The translations under genes were made by a program, and so were the position numbers. Source: Tachypleus tridentatus (lineage: Eukaryota; Arthropoda; Merostomata; Xiphosura; Limulidae). Taken from it: a DNA stretch of 64,000 nucleotides. Under the pieces are notes generated by a model that did not search any database, was not told the DNA's origin, and saw only the letters and a list, made by a program, of their open reading frames with translations. Positions within the stretch are counted from its first letter, which is position 1, and each line of letters starts with the position of its first letter. The stretch spans positions 41,878,264 to 41,942,263 of the forward strand of contig NC_134834.1 in the NCBI RefSeq assembly GCF_004210375.1. The letters are read 5' to 3'. Of this stretch, positions 22,915 through 35,030 are shown one piece after another.

Positions 22915-23306
22915 GTCTTGGGCCTTGCTTTGATGGCAGAATACATGAAATAGAGTTGGTTTCACCAGTTGAGGCTAATTTGATTGCATCTTCTGCAATC
23001 TCATTCCCTTAGGCTCCAATATAGCTCAAAATCCAGAGAACTGGATGTATACAGATAAGAGAGAAAACTGTGCCAGTCTAGTTGTTCCTGATGGTCCAAG
23101 AGAAAAGAAGTTAAGCAATTGCAAAACTAAGCAAATCAGTACAGATAGTACAATTAGTTTAATCATAAGCTTCTGTATTATCCAAGTTAAATGAAATTGC
23201 ATAAAACTCAACTGAGAAAGCAGAATTTGTAGAGATGCTGTGACTAACAATAGGTTGTAGCAAACCATCAAAGAGTCCACTGAGTCACCTAATTTTGAGT
23301 AATCTT
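22915..23306 (-). pseudogene. LINE RNase H domain relic
   Basis: Minus-strand broken translation follows the RNase H order of the LINEs at 25-35 kb: LGDSVDSLMVCYN, then SVEFYAISFNLDN (family: TAELYAISLALDH), then NCTICTDLLS (family: CTIYTDSLS), then SYIGA-stop-GNEIAEDAIK (family: GHVGIHGNEIAD). Several stops; no neighbouring reverse transcriptase was found. It is a diverged, older member of the same I/Jockey-like group. Confidence 0.6.
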
Positions 23307-24629
23307 TAAAAAATGGGTCAATAGGTGTTCATTAAAAATAAGTCAGGATTAACCAACTTTAGAACTGGGTAAATAAATTTATTACCAATAAGCAGTGATT
23401 ACACTGATTAATTTCATATAAACTAATAAATTAATTAAAATTTCAATTAACTTGGTTAATGTTATGAAAATAATAATCAAAATTAGTATTTTTGATCATT
23501 ACTGCTTGTAATTTTTCCAACAATCAATTAATCAAAATTACAATTACATTATCTGTGGCAAAATTAATCAATTAAACAAAACTAGGATTTTCAATTATGG
23601 CTATTTTCAATTATTTCAACTATCCAAGTAATCAAAATATTATCATTACATTTCTTATTAAACACACAACTACATAATGGACTATTTGTGCTCTGCCCAT
23701 TGATAGTATAAGCACTGGACTAGCACAGTCTGGTGCCTTGAATGGGTGGGATGCCAAGATCCAAAAAGCCTCAAGTTTTATTTCAATTGCCACCAAAGTT
23801 ACTCATCTTGTATTTGTCGTGACAAAGCTCTAAAGGCTATCTGCCACTGTCATTAATTTTTAACTGCTGATTGGAGGAAAGACAACAGACTGACTACAAG
23901 CACCACCATTCTTAGTTAACATTTGTTTTCTTGTCTCATTCAGTACTGCCTGGACATGAAGGCCAAAGGTAGGTATAACAGACTATGTATTTACAAAATG
24001 TGTAGTTGACCAATGCATAAAGACACAATGCAGAATTTTTCATGTTGAAAATGCTGAAAGGGAGGTTCAGGCAATATCATGTTGCAAAACTGAAAGGAGA
24101 GAAGATTTAGGTATTTCAGTAAATCTTGCAAATCTTACCCCGGACAACCTTGGAACTTGTGGTGGTAAATATTCTGAAGAAATTCATACAAGACTCTTTC
24201 AAGCTTTCATGACTGACTGGTTAGTCAAGACCAGAAGACTTCTTAAATGTATTATGATTAGTAAGAGATGGATATTTGCAAGTAATATCCTTGGCACTTT
24301 GAAGCATTTCATTCCCTCTGGCACTCAGGTTTTCATAATGGACAAGAATATCATGAATGCACATCATGGTTTAAGTGATGGTAAGTACAGTTGACTGGAC
24401 AATATAACTAGTTACTGCCTCTACACAGGTGTTAAAACTGTTACATTGCTGTCTATAAAATCAAGTTCTATGAGCATTGTGAAGAAAGATCAGTTTGCCT
24501 GAATTCACAACAGACAAGTCTTCTTAAAAATGAAGAAAAAATAATTACTGCCTTGTTGATTACTGTCACTTACTCAGAAGAAGAAAAAGAAAATACAACA
24601 GTACCATTTGAGGGACATCAAGAAGAACT
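23307..24629. other. AT-rich intron with a TAAT-rich block
   Basis: Bases 23380-23660 are crowded with ATTAAT, AATTAA and their complements in both directions, possibly the end of an unclassified AT-rich element. 23940-24400 holds a broken frame (KTRRLLKC...) that I do not recognise. Confidence 0.35.
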
Positions 24630-24868
24630 TCAGCCGATTGTGACTATCTAATTCATTTTATCAAACACCAAACTGTCTATATCCAGCCCTGATTCCTCAA
24701 GTACTTCATCAATCCTGTTATGTCTACCACATTTCAAGGCAATCTATTCCAAAGGCTAACCACTCTGTTCAAAAATAAAACTGCCTAATTTTCAATAATT
24801 TCTACCCTGTCAAATTTAAAACTATATTTTAATTCCACTACTCCTACCATTGTATCCTACCTATACAG
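24630..24868 (-). pseudogene. CR1-like LINE C-terminal relic, 5'-truncated
   Basis: On the minus strand FNRVVSLWNRLP-like text (FFLNRVV..LWN.LP is the family motif) precedes a decayed tail. Its truncated 5' end, at about 24868, abuts a few codons of the plus-strand LINE that continues at 35453. This suggests it inserted there as an ordinary 5'-truncated LINE. Confidence 0.5.
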
Positions 24869-24897
24869 ATGAAGGTAATGGTACAGTGATTTGATGT
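24869..24897 (+). pseudogene. CR1-like LINE 2, short 5'-side stub
   Basis: About 29 bp reading DEGNGTV-D-V (family: IDEGKGTDVMYLDFS). The last 10 bp, GATTTGATGT (24888-24897), recur at 35453-35462, where the same LINE resumes. It shows that the 10.6 kb between is an insertion. Confidence 0.6.
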
Positions 24898-25298
24898 TGG
24901 TTGGTTGATTTAGTGTTTTATAGTACCAAGCAGCTAGCTAATTGCACCAAACGTCTGGTAAAAATAAATCCAGTAAAATTTATAAAAGGAAATTAAGGTA
25001 AAACAAAATAATGTTAAAAAAAAGCATAAATCCAATGTTTACATCTAGTCTACAATGTCAAGAGAAAAACTACAGTAATTCAAGTTGTAAAGGGCTTTCT
25101 GAAGCATGACTGTAATAATCATAACTCACCAGGAAGACTAACAGGTAAGTACAAAGACCATCGTCAGTCACCTGAAGTTGGCCTTTCCAGTCCTGGTTTC
25201 AAGTTACTTTATGTTACAGTCAGTTTCTAATTTCAAATCGAACTAGATGAACTGTGATTTTTAAAAGGGAGCCACATTAAAAAGGTGTAAAGTAAATA

Positions 25299-25517
25299 TC
25301 AAAAAACATAAATGTTATTAAAAAGATTAATGGCCTTTAAAAATCTAAAAACATTACCAAGGGGGAAAGTGTCACCATCACCAATAACACCGTCTAACGT
25401 TATGGACAAACCTTGGGACAGAACATACTTAAAATGATGCCGTCGTTGTGAATCATAACGATGACAAGAAAGTAAAATGTGGCTTATTGTGATCTGTGTG
25501 TTACATAAACTACACAT
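25299..25517 (-). pseudogene. LINE copy A: ORF2 C-terminal zinc-finger motif
   Basis: The frame has CSLCNTQITISHILLSC followed by HRYDSQRRHHF. This CxxC-H-C pattern ends ORF2 in many RNase H-bearing I/Jockey-group LINEs. It is separated from RNase H by a frame change near 25560-25650. Confidence 0.75.
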
Positions 25518-25649
25518 TGGTGCATCAATTCCAGATAAAAGAAAATAATGAGTTAAAAAACTGTGACCAATGCGTAGTCTAGTTAGAACAACTTCCTCCT
25601 TCCGAACTTTATGGAAGCTAGACAGCCAAAGCCCAATATAGGGTTTTAT

Positions 25650-26129
25650 TTAAAAAAGCTTGTTGTCACGTTGCTCACTCCAAGTGGACTGCCAGCTGGC
25701 ATGGAGCCGAGCCTTGAATACAGGACCATAGTCCATGTACGAAATAGACACAGTGGTGATAGTGCCAGAGCAGATGGATTTAGCTGTCATGTCTGCAAGC
25801 GCATTCCTGTGAATACCAACGTGGCCTGGTATCCAGAAAAACTGGATAGAAGTAGATGTTAATGAGAAATGGGCCAGTCGGTTTTGAATATCAGTGAGAA
25901 CAGGGTGTGAGCCAACGTGAAGTGATTCCAAGGACAGCAGAGAACTAAGGGAGTCAGTATAAATAGTGCAGTCAGAGTACTGCTCAGCTTCAATATGATC
26001 CAGGGCAAGAGATATGGCGTACAGTTCAGCAGTGAACACAGAAGCTGTAGAGGGGATTCTGCGTGCAACCACCGAACTGCAAAAAACCATGGAAGAGCCC
26101 ACAGAGTCACCTGATTTTAAACCATCCAT
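25650..26129 (-). pseudogene. LINE copy A: RNase H domain
   Basis: A continuous 159-codon stretch with the RNase H residues in order: MDGLKSGDSVG (first Asp), FTAELYAISLALDHIE (Glu), CTIYTDSLSSLLSLES (second Asp), then FFWIPGHVGIHRNALADM (His and last Asp). It degrades RNA in RNA-DNA hybrids during target-primed reverse transcription. Upstream coding in copy A is frameshifted. Confidence 0.88.
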
Positions 26130-26449
26130 ATAAATTGGAATAGAAAGGTTGTTCGAAAAATGTTCAGTAAATAAAAGATGGTACTTCCAATGGGAGTATC
26201 TGCCTTTTTCAGATGACTTAAAGAAAGGTCACATTTGGGAGCTGTAATAAGCCAAGGGGGGATGGGCTGACCAGTGTATTCTGGAATGTTTTCCAAGCAC
26301 AGACCAAATTCATCCAATTGCGCCTGGATGCGAAGGCCATAAGGAGCAATGGCAGATTGTCTGTCTTGAAAAAAGTATGGCCCACTGAGGAAAGAAAACA
26401 CATCCCCAAGTGAGATGCTTTGGTAAGGAGCGAAGTTTCGAAGAATACA

Positions 26450-27682
26450 GTAAAGACAGTTGCAAATGGCAAAGGTGCAGAGAAGGTTCGTGAGATTCCA
26501 CGTATAAGCTCTGAACTGGGGAGGTGCAGAGAGCCCCAGTGCAGAGTCAAAGTCCTTGATGATAAATGGGGTCCAGCATCTTTAAGGCCGAAGGTCTGGC
26601 AGAGCTATAGACCATTGATCCATAGTCGAGTTTTGAACGAATAAGAGTACGATATATCTTTAACATAGAACATTGATTCGCTCCCCAACTGGAAGTAGAG
26701 GGGACATGGAGGATGTTCAGTGCTCTTGTGCATTTGACCTGTAGCTGCTTTAAGTGTGGTATAAAGGTCAGCTTACGGTCAAAGATAAGCCCCAAGAATT
26801 TGGTCTCAGGGACCACTGGAAGCGAAACTTCACCTATACGGAGTTCAGGATCAGGGTGAATACCCCGTTGGCAACAAAAGTGCATGCATATGGTTTTAGA
26901 GATAGAGAAAGTAAAGCCGTTTGCTGTAGTCCACTTCAGTTGCTGCTCAATATATCTCATGTTCGACGACTGACATGAGATGTGAAAGTCATCAACATAG
27001 AGCCCGTTTGCAAAAGTGAGAGGGAGTTATTCAGTCATGGCATTTATCTTTATACTGAAAAGTGTGACACTCAGAACACAGCCCTGAGGGACTCCAAGTC
27101 CCTGTAGAAAAGAACGGGAAAGTGTTGAACCCACATGAACTTGGAATCTCCTGTCCATTAAAAATTTGTTCATAAAAATGGGTAAATGGCCATGTAACCC
27201 ATATGTATGGAGGTCTCGCAAAATGCCATACCTCCATGTTGTGTCATAAGCCTTGTCAATGCAAAGAATATTGAAACAAGATGTTGGCATTTGAGAAAGG
27301 CTTCTCTGATTGATGTTTCAAGTCAAATTAGGTGGTCCATGGTGGAATGCTATCGTTGGAACCCACACTGGGTGGGCGAGAGTAGGTTGTTTGATTCGAG
27401 GAACCAAACAAAACGAGCATTAACCATCCTCTCTAAGGTCTTACAGAGACAGCTCATCAAAGCAATTGGATGGTAGTGTGAAGGAATCTTGGGATCTTTC
27501 CCAGGGTAAGAGAAAGGTAAGATAATAGCCCGGTGCCAGGCATCAGGAGAAACATTCTCCTGCCAGATCTGGTTAAAAACAATTAGAAGAATATCAAGAG
27601 AAGCAGAAGAGAGATAGTGCAGCATGTCATAGTGTACGTCATCAGGTCCAACAGATGTACTGCCTGACCGTTGAAGAGCCAT
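26450..27682 (-). pseudogene. LINE copy A: reverse transcriptase domain
   Basis: Open frames at 27350-27682, 27027-27290 and 26547-26960 carry successive reverse transcriptase blocks: GSTSVGPDDVHYDML, WHRAIILPFSYPGKDP, HYHPIALMSCLCKTLERMV, a degraded AYDTTWRYGIL, GVPQGCVLSVTLF, and the catalytic YVDD near 26980-27010. TKFLGLIFDRKLTF and SKLDYGSMVY follow as the palm/thumb. At least three frameshifts and a stop separate them. Confidence 0.88.
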
Positions 27683-28404
27683 TTTCAGTTACACCAGTGT
27701 AAAGGTACAATTATAGTAAAAAAGACAGTCAGTTCGAAAGGAAAGAGGTGAATGCTCTGCCCGAGTCTTGATGGCTTACAAAGGTGAAAGAAGCAAAAGT
27801 GCTAGATACCCGGCAAAGCTTTCACCTAGAGTATCGGCGATGCTCCGGACATCATCTACCTCTTGGACATCAGAGAGTAAGATGGAGAGGGGGACAGAAT
27901 TGTAGTGCCCACTGACCTTTCGAATCCTGTCCCATATGACCTTGGAACTGATGGTAGAAGATATGCTAGTTGTGAACTTAATCCAAGATTCCTTCTGGCT
28001 TTGACATCTTACCCACCTAGCATGTGCACAGGCCCGTTGGAAAGCGATGAGGTTTGAAAGTGTTGGATATCTACGGAAAGTATCCCAGGCCTGTTTTTGA
28101 GCCTTCCATGCCAAGTGGCAAGCAGGATTCCACCACAGACGAGGATATTGTGGAAAACGTGTCAAGGTTTTAGGAATACACTGAGCAGCTGCTTGTGTAA
28201 TACAGTCAGTTGCTGCTGCCACACAGTCGTCTATTGATGGCTGATTCACAATGGCAGGATCAAGTTCTGCAAGAGCAGTGAAAGTGGACCAGTCTGCCTG
28301 ATTCATCTTCCTCCGGGGAATGGGGTAGAGTGGCATCGACCACGGCTAGTCTCTCTCAAAGGTATAGGAAAATGATCACTGACTAGTGGATTAGTGTCAA
28401 TCCT

Positions 28405-28950
28405 CTATGAAAAATGGGAAAATAATGAAGGGGAGCAAACCAAGAGATCAATAGCGGTAAAGGACTGACAAGGTGCGTGAAAATAAGTGAAAAAAACAGT
28501 ATTGAAAAGAGAAAGATTGTGATCAGAGAGCATACGCTCTACAGATCGACCCCTCCTGTCAATAACAGCACTTCCCCAGAGGGGATGATGTCCATTAAAG
28601 TCCCCCAGGATTAGAAATGGAGACGCCAACTGTTCAACGAGAGCATCAAGGTCTGATTGATCATATGTCTCTCCAGGGGACAGGTATAGAGAACAAACAG
28701 TGATGGTAAGACCCAAGGAAACATGGATGGTTAAGTTCTCCAAGGGTGTGTTGAGTGGCAAAGACAGGATGGGCACATGCTGATCAACCAATAGTGCCAC
28801 CTTCCATGCACTCATTCATCACACAGCCTGTCATGTTTCTTGTAAGAAAAGACATACAGGATGGTAGGAAGCAATCAGTGTTTTGATATAATCCAGATTA
28901 GAATGTAAGCCTCGACAATTCCATTGTATCAAGGTGGCTATTTTTAATGA
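28405..28950 (-). pseudogene. LINE copy A: APE-type endonuclease domain
   Basis: From about 28945 the minus strand reads LIQWNCRGLHSNLDYIKTLI and then FLQET, the N-terminal endonuclease motif, followed by a stop. The frame at 28405-28815 continues with LGDFNGHHPLWGS and RRGRSVERML and then FTAIDLLVCS. These are the catalytic GDFN and late DL motifs. The linker to the reverse transcriptase is in 27776-28336. Confidence 0.85.
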
Positions 28951-28982
28951 AGATAGGCGAAGTGGCTGGAGAACCCTTCTGT

Positions 28983-30210
28983 TTACGACCACATTTTTTT
29001 TTCCTTACTGTCCTTATTCGGAGGAAGTCTATCGACCTCCATGGATCCTGCCCTGGGATGATTGGGCAGGTCTTTGTTATTGGAAGGGGAGTCCAGTGAC
29101 TGAGGACACGAACGAATGATTGTTTTGCATTGTGGGGTTGGAGAAAAAGATGTATCAGAAGAAATGCCTGTATTTGAAACCGAAGGATGTGGATCTTGAG
29201 ATTTATTGGACTGTATGGGAGGAACAGAGATGGGTGTAGAAGTCAATTCATCAACCTTTTTAACAATGGAGGTCAAAAGGCTTTTCATTTGTTTTGAAAA
29301 TAATTCTCTTGGAGGTACAGAGAGTTCTGTCTGCACTCCCACTGTAGTTGTGGAATGAAGTGCAGCTGCATATGTTTGAGATGGAGTGGCGGACAGCAAT
29401 TTCTGAGCCTCTGTATAACTAATGTTATGGGTCATTTTCAAATGCTGCACCTCTTTTTCCTCCAACCATTTTGGGCAAGAATGAAAATAGGAAAGGTGGA
29501 ACCATTGCAGTTGACACAATGTGGGTCTGTGTGACACTCATAGGCATCATGGTCCTTGCCACCACAACAAGCACATGTCAGGGAACCACAACAGGATGTC
29601 TTTGAGTGGCCGAACCTTTGACATTGGAAACATCGAAGAGGGTTTGGAATGTACAGCCGTACCATGCAAATTAGATAACCTGCCTTAATGGTGGCAGATG
29701 CATGTGGTGAGGTAAATGTCAAAACAAGGATATGTGTTGGCAGTGTAACTCCATCTTTGCGAGTGGAGATGCGCCTCACTGCAAAAACTCCTTGAGTGGA
29801 GAGACCAGAGAGAATCTCTGACTCGGGATGTTCTTCAAATCCCTCTCAACAATAACTCCTCATGATGAATTCAAGGTAGCATGAGGGGTAACCTCAATAG
29901 GTACATCCCCAATTGCCTTTGAATTCAAGAGGAGTTCACTGTGTTGGGATGTGGATATTTCAACCAATATGTCTCCAGATCGAAGCTTCTTTACTGACTT
30001 TGGAGAGCCAGCAAGTCCCTCTAGTCCCTTCTGAATAAAAAAGGGAGACATTTACCCTAAAGGTTTTTCTGAAAGAGAATGTAATATAAGAAAATGGGGT
30101 ACAGGTGTTACAGATGTTGAAGATTGCTGCTCAAAGTCTTCAAGACATGGCCGTTTACCTATTGATTGTTTTTTCACTATTTTATCTAAATTTTTTGTTG
30201 GAGGATCCAT
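28983..30210 (-). pseudogene. LINE copy A: gag-like ORF1 with CCHC knuckles
   Basis: Starts MDPPTKNLDKIVKKQSIGKR (ATG near 30210). A stop follows KPLG at about 30052, then GLEGLAGSPKSVKKLRSGDI continues. Zinc knuckles CFQCQRFGHSKTSC, CACCGGKDHDAYEC and CVNCNG lie in 29438-29779. A frameshift at about 29500 moves the rest (EEKEVQHLKMTHNISYTEAQ and a Ser/Pro-rich tail) to the frame at 28983-29537. It is an RNA-binding chaperone in active relatives. Confidence 0.85.
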
Positions 30211-30649
30211 AGAAAAAAAGGGAAATTTCAGTACCCACTGACCCCACCCACCATGGAGCCCTACGAGGGGACACACTACAATGTCACGCAAGGACAATGC
30301 AGCAACGCCAGGGTTTCGTGAGCACTATACCCAAACACCAGCTTCAGGCACAATGTCCACAACACCCGTTGAGAACTTCCAACACTGGTACTTGGTTGAC
30401 TCTAGCCCAAGTGGACCAGCCAATTGACCCAAGGGGGCCACCCAAAGGCTGCCTGTCTACAGGAATTCAAGGCCAAAGTGGTGTGTTAGGGTTGGACCCC
30501 TCAACCACCAGGATCCTCTCCTCCCCTTCACGGGTCGCCACGCATGGCAAACACGTGGGTGGATGTTTAGATCCCAGAGGAGGTAAACTGAAAGAACAGA
30601 ACCTTTCCTCAAAGGTCCCCTCACCACGGACAGGAATCCACACCAATGG

Positions 30650-31110
30650 GAAAGAAATGGGCCAGTCGGTTTTGAATATCAGTGAGAACAGAGTGAACCA
30701 ATGTGAAGCAATTCCAGGGCCAGTAGAAAAATAAGTGATTCAGTATAAATAGTGCAGTTTGAGTACTGCTTAGCTTCTTTGTGATCCAGGACAAGAGAAA
30801 TGGCACACAGTTCAGCAGTGAACACAGAAGCTGTAGAGTGGATTCTGTGTGCAATCACCAAACCACAACAAACCATGGTAGAGCCCACACAGCAACCTGA
30901 TTTCAAACTATCTGTTGAAGTAGCAATGCAAGGATGATTCAAAAGATGTTCAGCAAATAGGAGACAGTATTTCCAATCAGGAGTGTCTACTTTTCTCAGA
31001 TGACTTAAAGATAGGTCACAATTGGGGACTGTAAGAAGCCATAGTGAGATGGGCTGACCAGTAGATACAGCAATGTTATCCAAGGAGAAACCCAATTCAT
31101 CCAACTGCAC
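30650..31110 (-). pseudogene. LINE copy B: RNase H domain, truncated
   Basis: The frame 30679-31110 has TDSLKSGCCVGSTMVCCG, FTAELCAISLVLDHKE and NCTIYTESLI (the catalytic Asp of TDS is Glu here). Text equivalent to VLTDIQNRLAHF follows, and then the domain is cut before the last His/Asp motif. Confidence 0.82.
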
Positions 31111-31143
31111 CTGTATATGAAGGCCAAAAGGAGTAATGGTAGA

Positions 31144-32684
31144 TCATCTCTTCTGAAAAAGTATGGCCCACTGAGGAAGTAAAACACAACCCCAGGTGGG
31201 ATGCTTTGGAAAGGAATGAAGTTTCGATGCATATAGTAAAGACAGTTGCAAACTGCAGAGGTGCAAAGGTTTATGATACTCTATATATAAGCTCTGAACT
31301 GGGGAAGTGCAGAAAGCCCCAGTGCAGAGTCGAATTCCTTGATGATGAATAGGGTCTAGCATCTTCAAGGCCAATGGTCTGGAGAGCCATAGACCAGTGA
31401 TCCATAGTCGAGTTTCAATCGAATAAGAGTACAATATATCTTTAGCAAAGAACATTGATCTGCTTTCGAAGTGGTGGAAGAGAGGATATGGAGGATGTTC
31501 AATGCTCTTGTACATTTGTCCCATAGTTGCTTGTTGCATGGTATAAAGGTTAGCTTATGGTCAAAGATAAGCCCCAAGAACTTTGTCTCAGAAACCACAG
31601 GCAGCACAACTTCACTGATACAGAGTTCAGGATCAGGGTGAATACCCCGTTGGTGGCAAAAGTGCATGCAAACGGTTTTAGAAAGAGAGAGAGTGTAAAG
31701 CTGTTTGCTGTGGTCCACTTCAGTAAACAATTGAGGGCATTCTGCAGCTGCCGCTCAATATACCACATGTTCGAAGACTGACATGAGATGTGAAAGTCAT
31801 CAACATAGAACCTGTTTGCAACAGTGAGAGGGAGTTGTTCAGTGGTGGCATTAATTTTTATACTGAAAAGTGTGACACTCAGAACACAGCCCTGAGGGAC
31901 TCCAAGTTCCTGTAGAAAAGAATGAGAAAGTGTTGAACCCACATGAACTTGGAATTTCCTGTCCATTAAAAAATATTTTTATAAAAATGGGCAAATGGCC
32001 ACATAACCCATATATATGGAGGGCTCGCAAAGTGCCATACCTCCATGTTGTATAATAAGCCTTCTCAATGCCAAAAAATATTGATACAAGATGTTGTTGT
32101 TTGAGAAAGGCTTCTCTTGATTGATGTTTCAAGTCAAATCAGGTGAAGCACTGTCGTTGGAACCCACACTGGGTAGGTGAGAGGAGGTTGTTTGATTCAA
32201 GGAACCAAACAAGATGAGCATTAACCATCCTCTCTAAAGTCTTACAGAGATAGCTCATCAAAGTAGTTGGACAGTAGTTCGAAGGAATCTTGGGATCCTT
32301 CCCAGGCTTGGAGAAAGGCAGGACAATAGCATGGTGCCAGGCATCAGGAAAAACTTTCTCCTACCAGATCCACTTAAAAACAACCAGAAGGATAGCAAGA
32401 GAAGCAGAAGATAAATGGTGCAGCATCTCATAGTGTATATCATCAGGTCCAACCGATGTACTGCCAGACCAATGAAGGGCCAGTTTGAGTTCCACCAATA
32501 TAAAGGGATGATTATAGTCATAGAGACAATCAGCTCTAAAGAAAAGAGGTGATTGTTCTGCCTGAGTCTTGATATCTAAGAAGGTGGAAGAAAAGGCAAA
32601 AGTGCTACATACCCGGCAAAAGCTTTCACCTAGAGTATCCGCGATGCTCTGGGTTTTAGTTACTTCCTGTCCATCAGAGACCAC
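31144..32684 (-). pseudogene. LINE copy B: reverse transcriptase domain
   Basis: Blocks in order: GSTSVGPDDIHYEML (32361-32684), AYYTTWRYGTLRALHIYGL (31851-32132), GVPQGCVLSVTLFS, FYVDDFHISCQSSN near 31780, and TKFLGLIFDHKLTF with RLKLDYGSLVY (31365-31730). Frames shift between pieces. Confidence 0.85.
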
Positions 32685-32977
32685 TGACCTTTTGAATCTT
32701 CTCCCAAATGACTTTGGAACTGGTGGTAGAGGAAATGCTGGTTGTAAACTTAATCCAAAGTTCCTTCTGGCTTTAACATCTTACCCATTGAGCATGTGCA
32801 CGGACATGCTGGAAAGTGATGCAGTTTGAGAGTGTGGGATATCTACGGAATGTATCCCAGGCTCGTTTCTGAGCCTTCTGTGCCAGGTGGCAGGCAGGAT
32901 TCCACCATGGATGAGGATATAGTGGAAAATGTGTTGAGGTTTTAGGAATATATTGAGCAGCTGCTTGTAAAATACAG

Positions 32978-33760
32978 TCAGTTAATCCTGCCACAGTCAT
33001 CTATTGATGGCTTACAGACTATGGCAGGATTAAGTTCTGCAAGAGGAGTGAAAGAGGGCCAGTTTGCCTGATCCTGCATGCCATAGTTGAAGCTGGTCAG
33101 GTGGCATCGACCACAACCAGTCTCTCTCAAGATTATAGGAAAATGATCACTGCCTTGTGGATTATTGTCAACCCTCCATGAAAAATGGTAAAATAATGAA
33201 GGGGAGCAAATTGAGAGATCAATAGCAGTAAAGGACTGACTAGGCACATGGAAATAAATAGAAGAACCAGTATTGAAAAAGAGAAAAATTGTAATGAGAG
33301 AGCATATGCTCTACAGAGTGACCCCTCCTATCAATATCAGCACTTCCCCAGAGGGGATGGTGTCCATTAAAGTCCCCCAAGATGAAAAAGGGAGATGGCA
33401 AATGTTCAATGAGAGCATCAAGGTTTGACTGATTATATGTCTCTCCAGGTATTAGGTAGGGAGAACAAACAGTTATGGTATGACCCAAGGAAACATGGAT
33501 GGCTACGGGCTCCAAGGATGTGTTGAGTGGCAAAGATAGGGTGGGCACATGCTGATCAACCAACAGTGTCACCCCTCCATGCACTCATCCATCACACAGC
33601 CTGTCATTTCTGTATAAAGAAAACCATCAAAAGGTGACTGTATCAGCAGGTTTCAGAAATGCTTCCTGCAAGGAGAGACAAACAGGATGGTAGGAAGCAA
33701 TCAGTGTTTTGATGTCATTCCAATTAGAATGTAAACCTCAATAGTTCCGTTGTATCAGGG
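32978..33760 (-). pseudogene. LINE copy B: endonuclease domain
   Basis: The frames at 33240-33584 and 32978-33247 contain LGDFNGHHPLWGSADIDRRG and then QSFTAIDLSICSPSLF and GSDHFPI, the last being the catalytic SDH motif. The N-terminal part is decayed between 33590 and 33760. Confidence 0.83.
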
Positions 33761-33864
33761 TGGCCATTTTTATTTATGTGTAGGCAAATTGGGCGGAGAA
33801 CCCTTCTGTTTATGACCACGTCTTTTTTCCTTACTTTCATTATTTGAGGGAGGTATATTGACCT

Positions 33865-35030
33865 TCATGGATCCTGCCATGGGTCAACTGGGCAGGTCTT
33901 TGCTGTTGATGTGAACAACAGAGCCTGAGGATGTGAACGAATGATTGTTTTGCATCTTGGAATGAGAAAGAAAGATGGATCTGAGGAAATGCTTGCACCT
34001 GAAACCAAAGGATGTGGATCTTGGGGTTTGGTGGAATGTATATCAGGGACAGAGATAGGTGTCAAAGTTGATTCATCAACTTTTATAACCATGGAGGTCA
34101 AAAAACTTTTCATTTGTTTAAAGAACAATTCTTTAGGAGGCACAGAGAGATCTGTCTGCACTCCCACAGTAGCTGTAACAAAGTGCAGCAGCATATATCG
34201 AAGATGAGGTGGTGGACAGCAATGTTATGAATCATTTTCAAATGCTGCATCTCTTTTTCTTCCAACCATATAGGGCAAGAACGAAAGTAGGACAGGTGAG
34301 AGCCATTGCAACTGATGCAATGAGGGTCCATTTCACACTCATAAGCATCCTGGTCCTTGCCACTGCAACAAGCACACGTCAAGGAACCATGACATGATGT
34401 CTTCAAGTGACTGAAACGTTGACACTGGAAACATTGGAGAGGGTTTTGAACATATGGCCGTACTCTGCAATTAAGATAACCTGCCTTGATGGTGGCAGGC
34501 AGATGTGGTGATGTAAATGTCAGAATGAAGATATTGGTCAGCACCATAATTCCATCTTTGTGAGTGGAGATACACCTCACCGCAGAAACTCCTTGGGTGG
34601 AGAAACCAGCGAGAATCTCCAACTCTGGGATGTTCTTCAAATCTCTCTCAACAATAACAACTCTTGATGAATTCAAAGTAGCATGAGGTGTAACCTCTAT
34701 AGATATATCCCCAATTGCCTTTGAATGCAACAGGAGTTCACTGTGTTGAGATGTGGATGTTTCCACCAATATGTTACCAGATCCTAGCTTTTTTACTGAC
34801 TTTGGAGAGCCAGCAAGTCCCTCTAGTCCCTTCTAAATGAAAGAGGGAGTCATTTGCCCTAAAGGTTTGTCTGAAAGTGAGTGCAATAGAAGAAAATGAG
34901 GTACAACAGGTGATACGGATAGTGAGGATTGCTGCTTAGAATCTTCAAAACGTGGTTGTTTACCTATAGACTGTTTTTTCACTATTTTATTAAGGTTTTT
35001 AATTGAAGTATCAATAATAAAGAAAGGGAA
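33865..35030 (-). pseudogene. LINE copy B: gag-like ORF1
   Basis: IKNLNKIVKKQSIGKQPRFE near the start, KPLGQMTPSFI then a stop at about 34833, and a long frame 34110-34769 with CFQCQRFSHLKTSC, CACCSGKDQDAYEC and CISCNG knuckles. Its stops differ from those of copy A, so the two decayed independently. Confidence 0.83.

Larger units (their letters stand above)
24898..30644 (-). mobile_element. RNase H-bearing LINE (I/Jockey group), copy A, nearly full length
   Basis: Minus-strand element of about 5.7 kb. In transcript order it has a 5' UTR (30644-30210), a gag-like ORF1, and an ORF2 with endonuclease, reverse transcriptase, RNase H and a C-terminal zinc-finger motif, followed by a 3' UTR. All ORFs carry stops or frameshifts, so it cannot move by itself. 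CpG is frequent (about one per 50 bp in 26-27 kb), so it is younger than copy B. Its 5' end joins directly to an internal break in copy B (30644/30645). Its 3' end touches the 10-bp duplication GATTTGATGT at 24888-24897, whose partner lies beyond copy B. There is no poly-A tail; the 3' end reads AACCAACCAACATC. Confidence 0.88.

Noticed and set aside
30297..30734. Plus-strand 145-codon frame
   Set aside because: It lies antisense over the 5' UTR of LINE copy A and crosses the A/B junction; no independent support.
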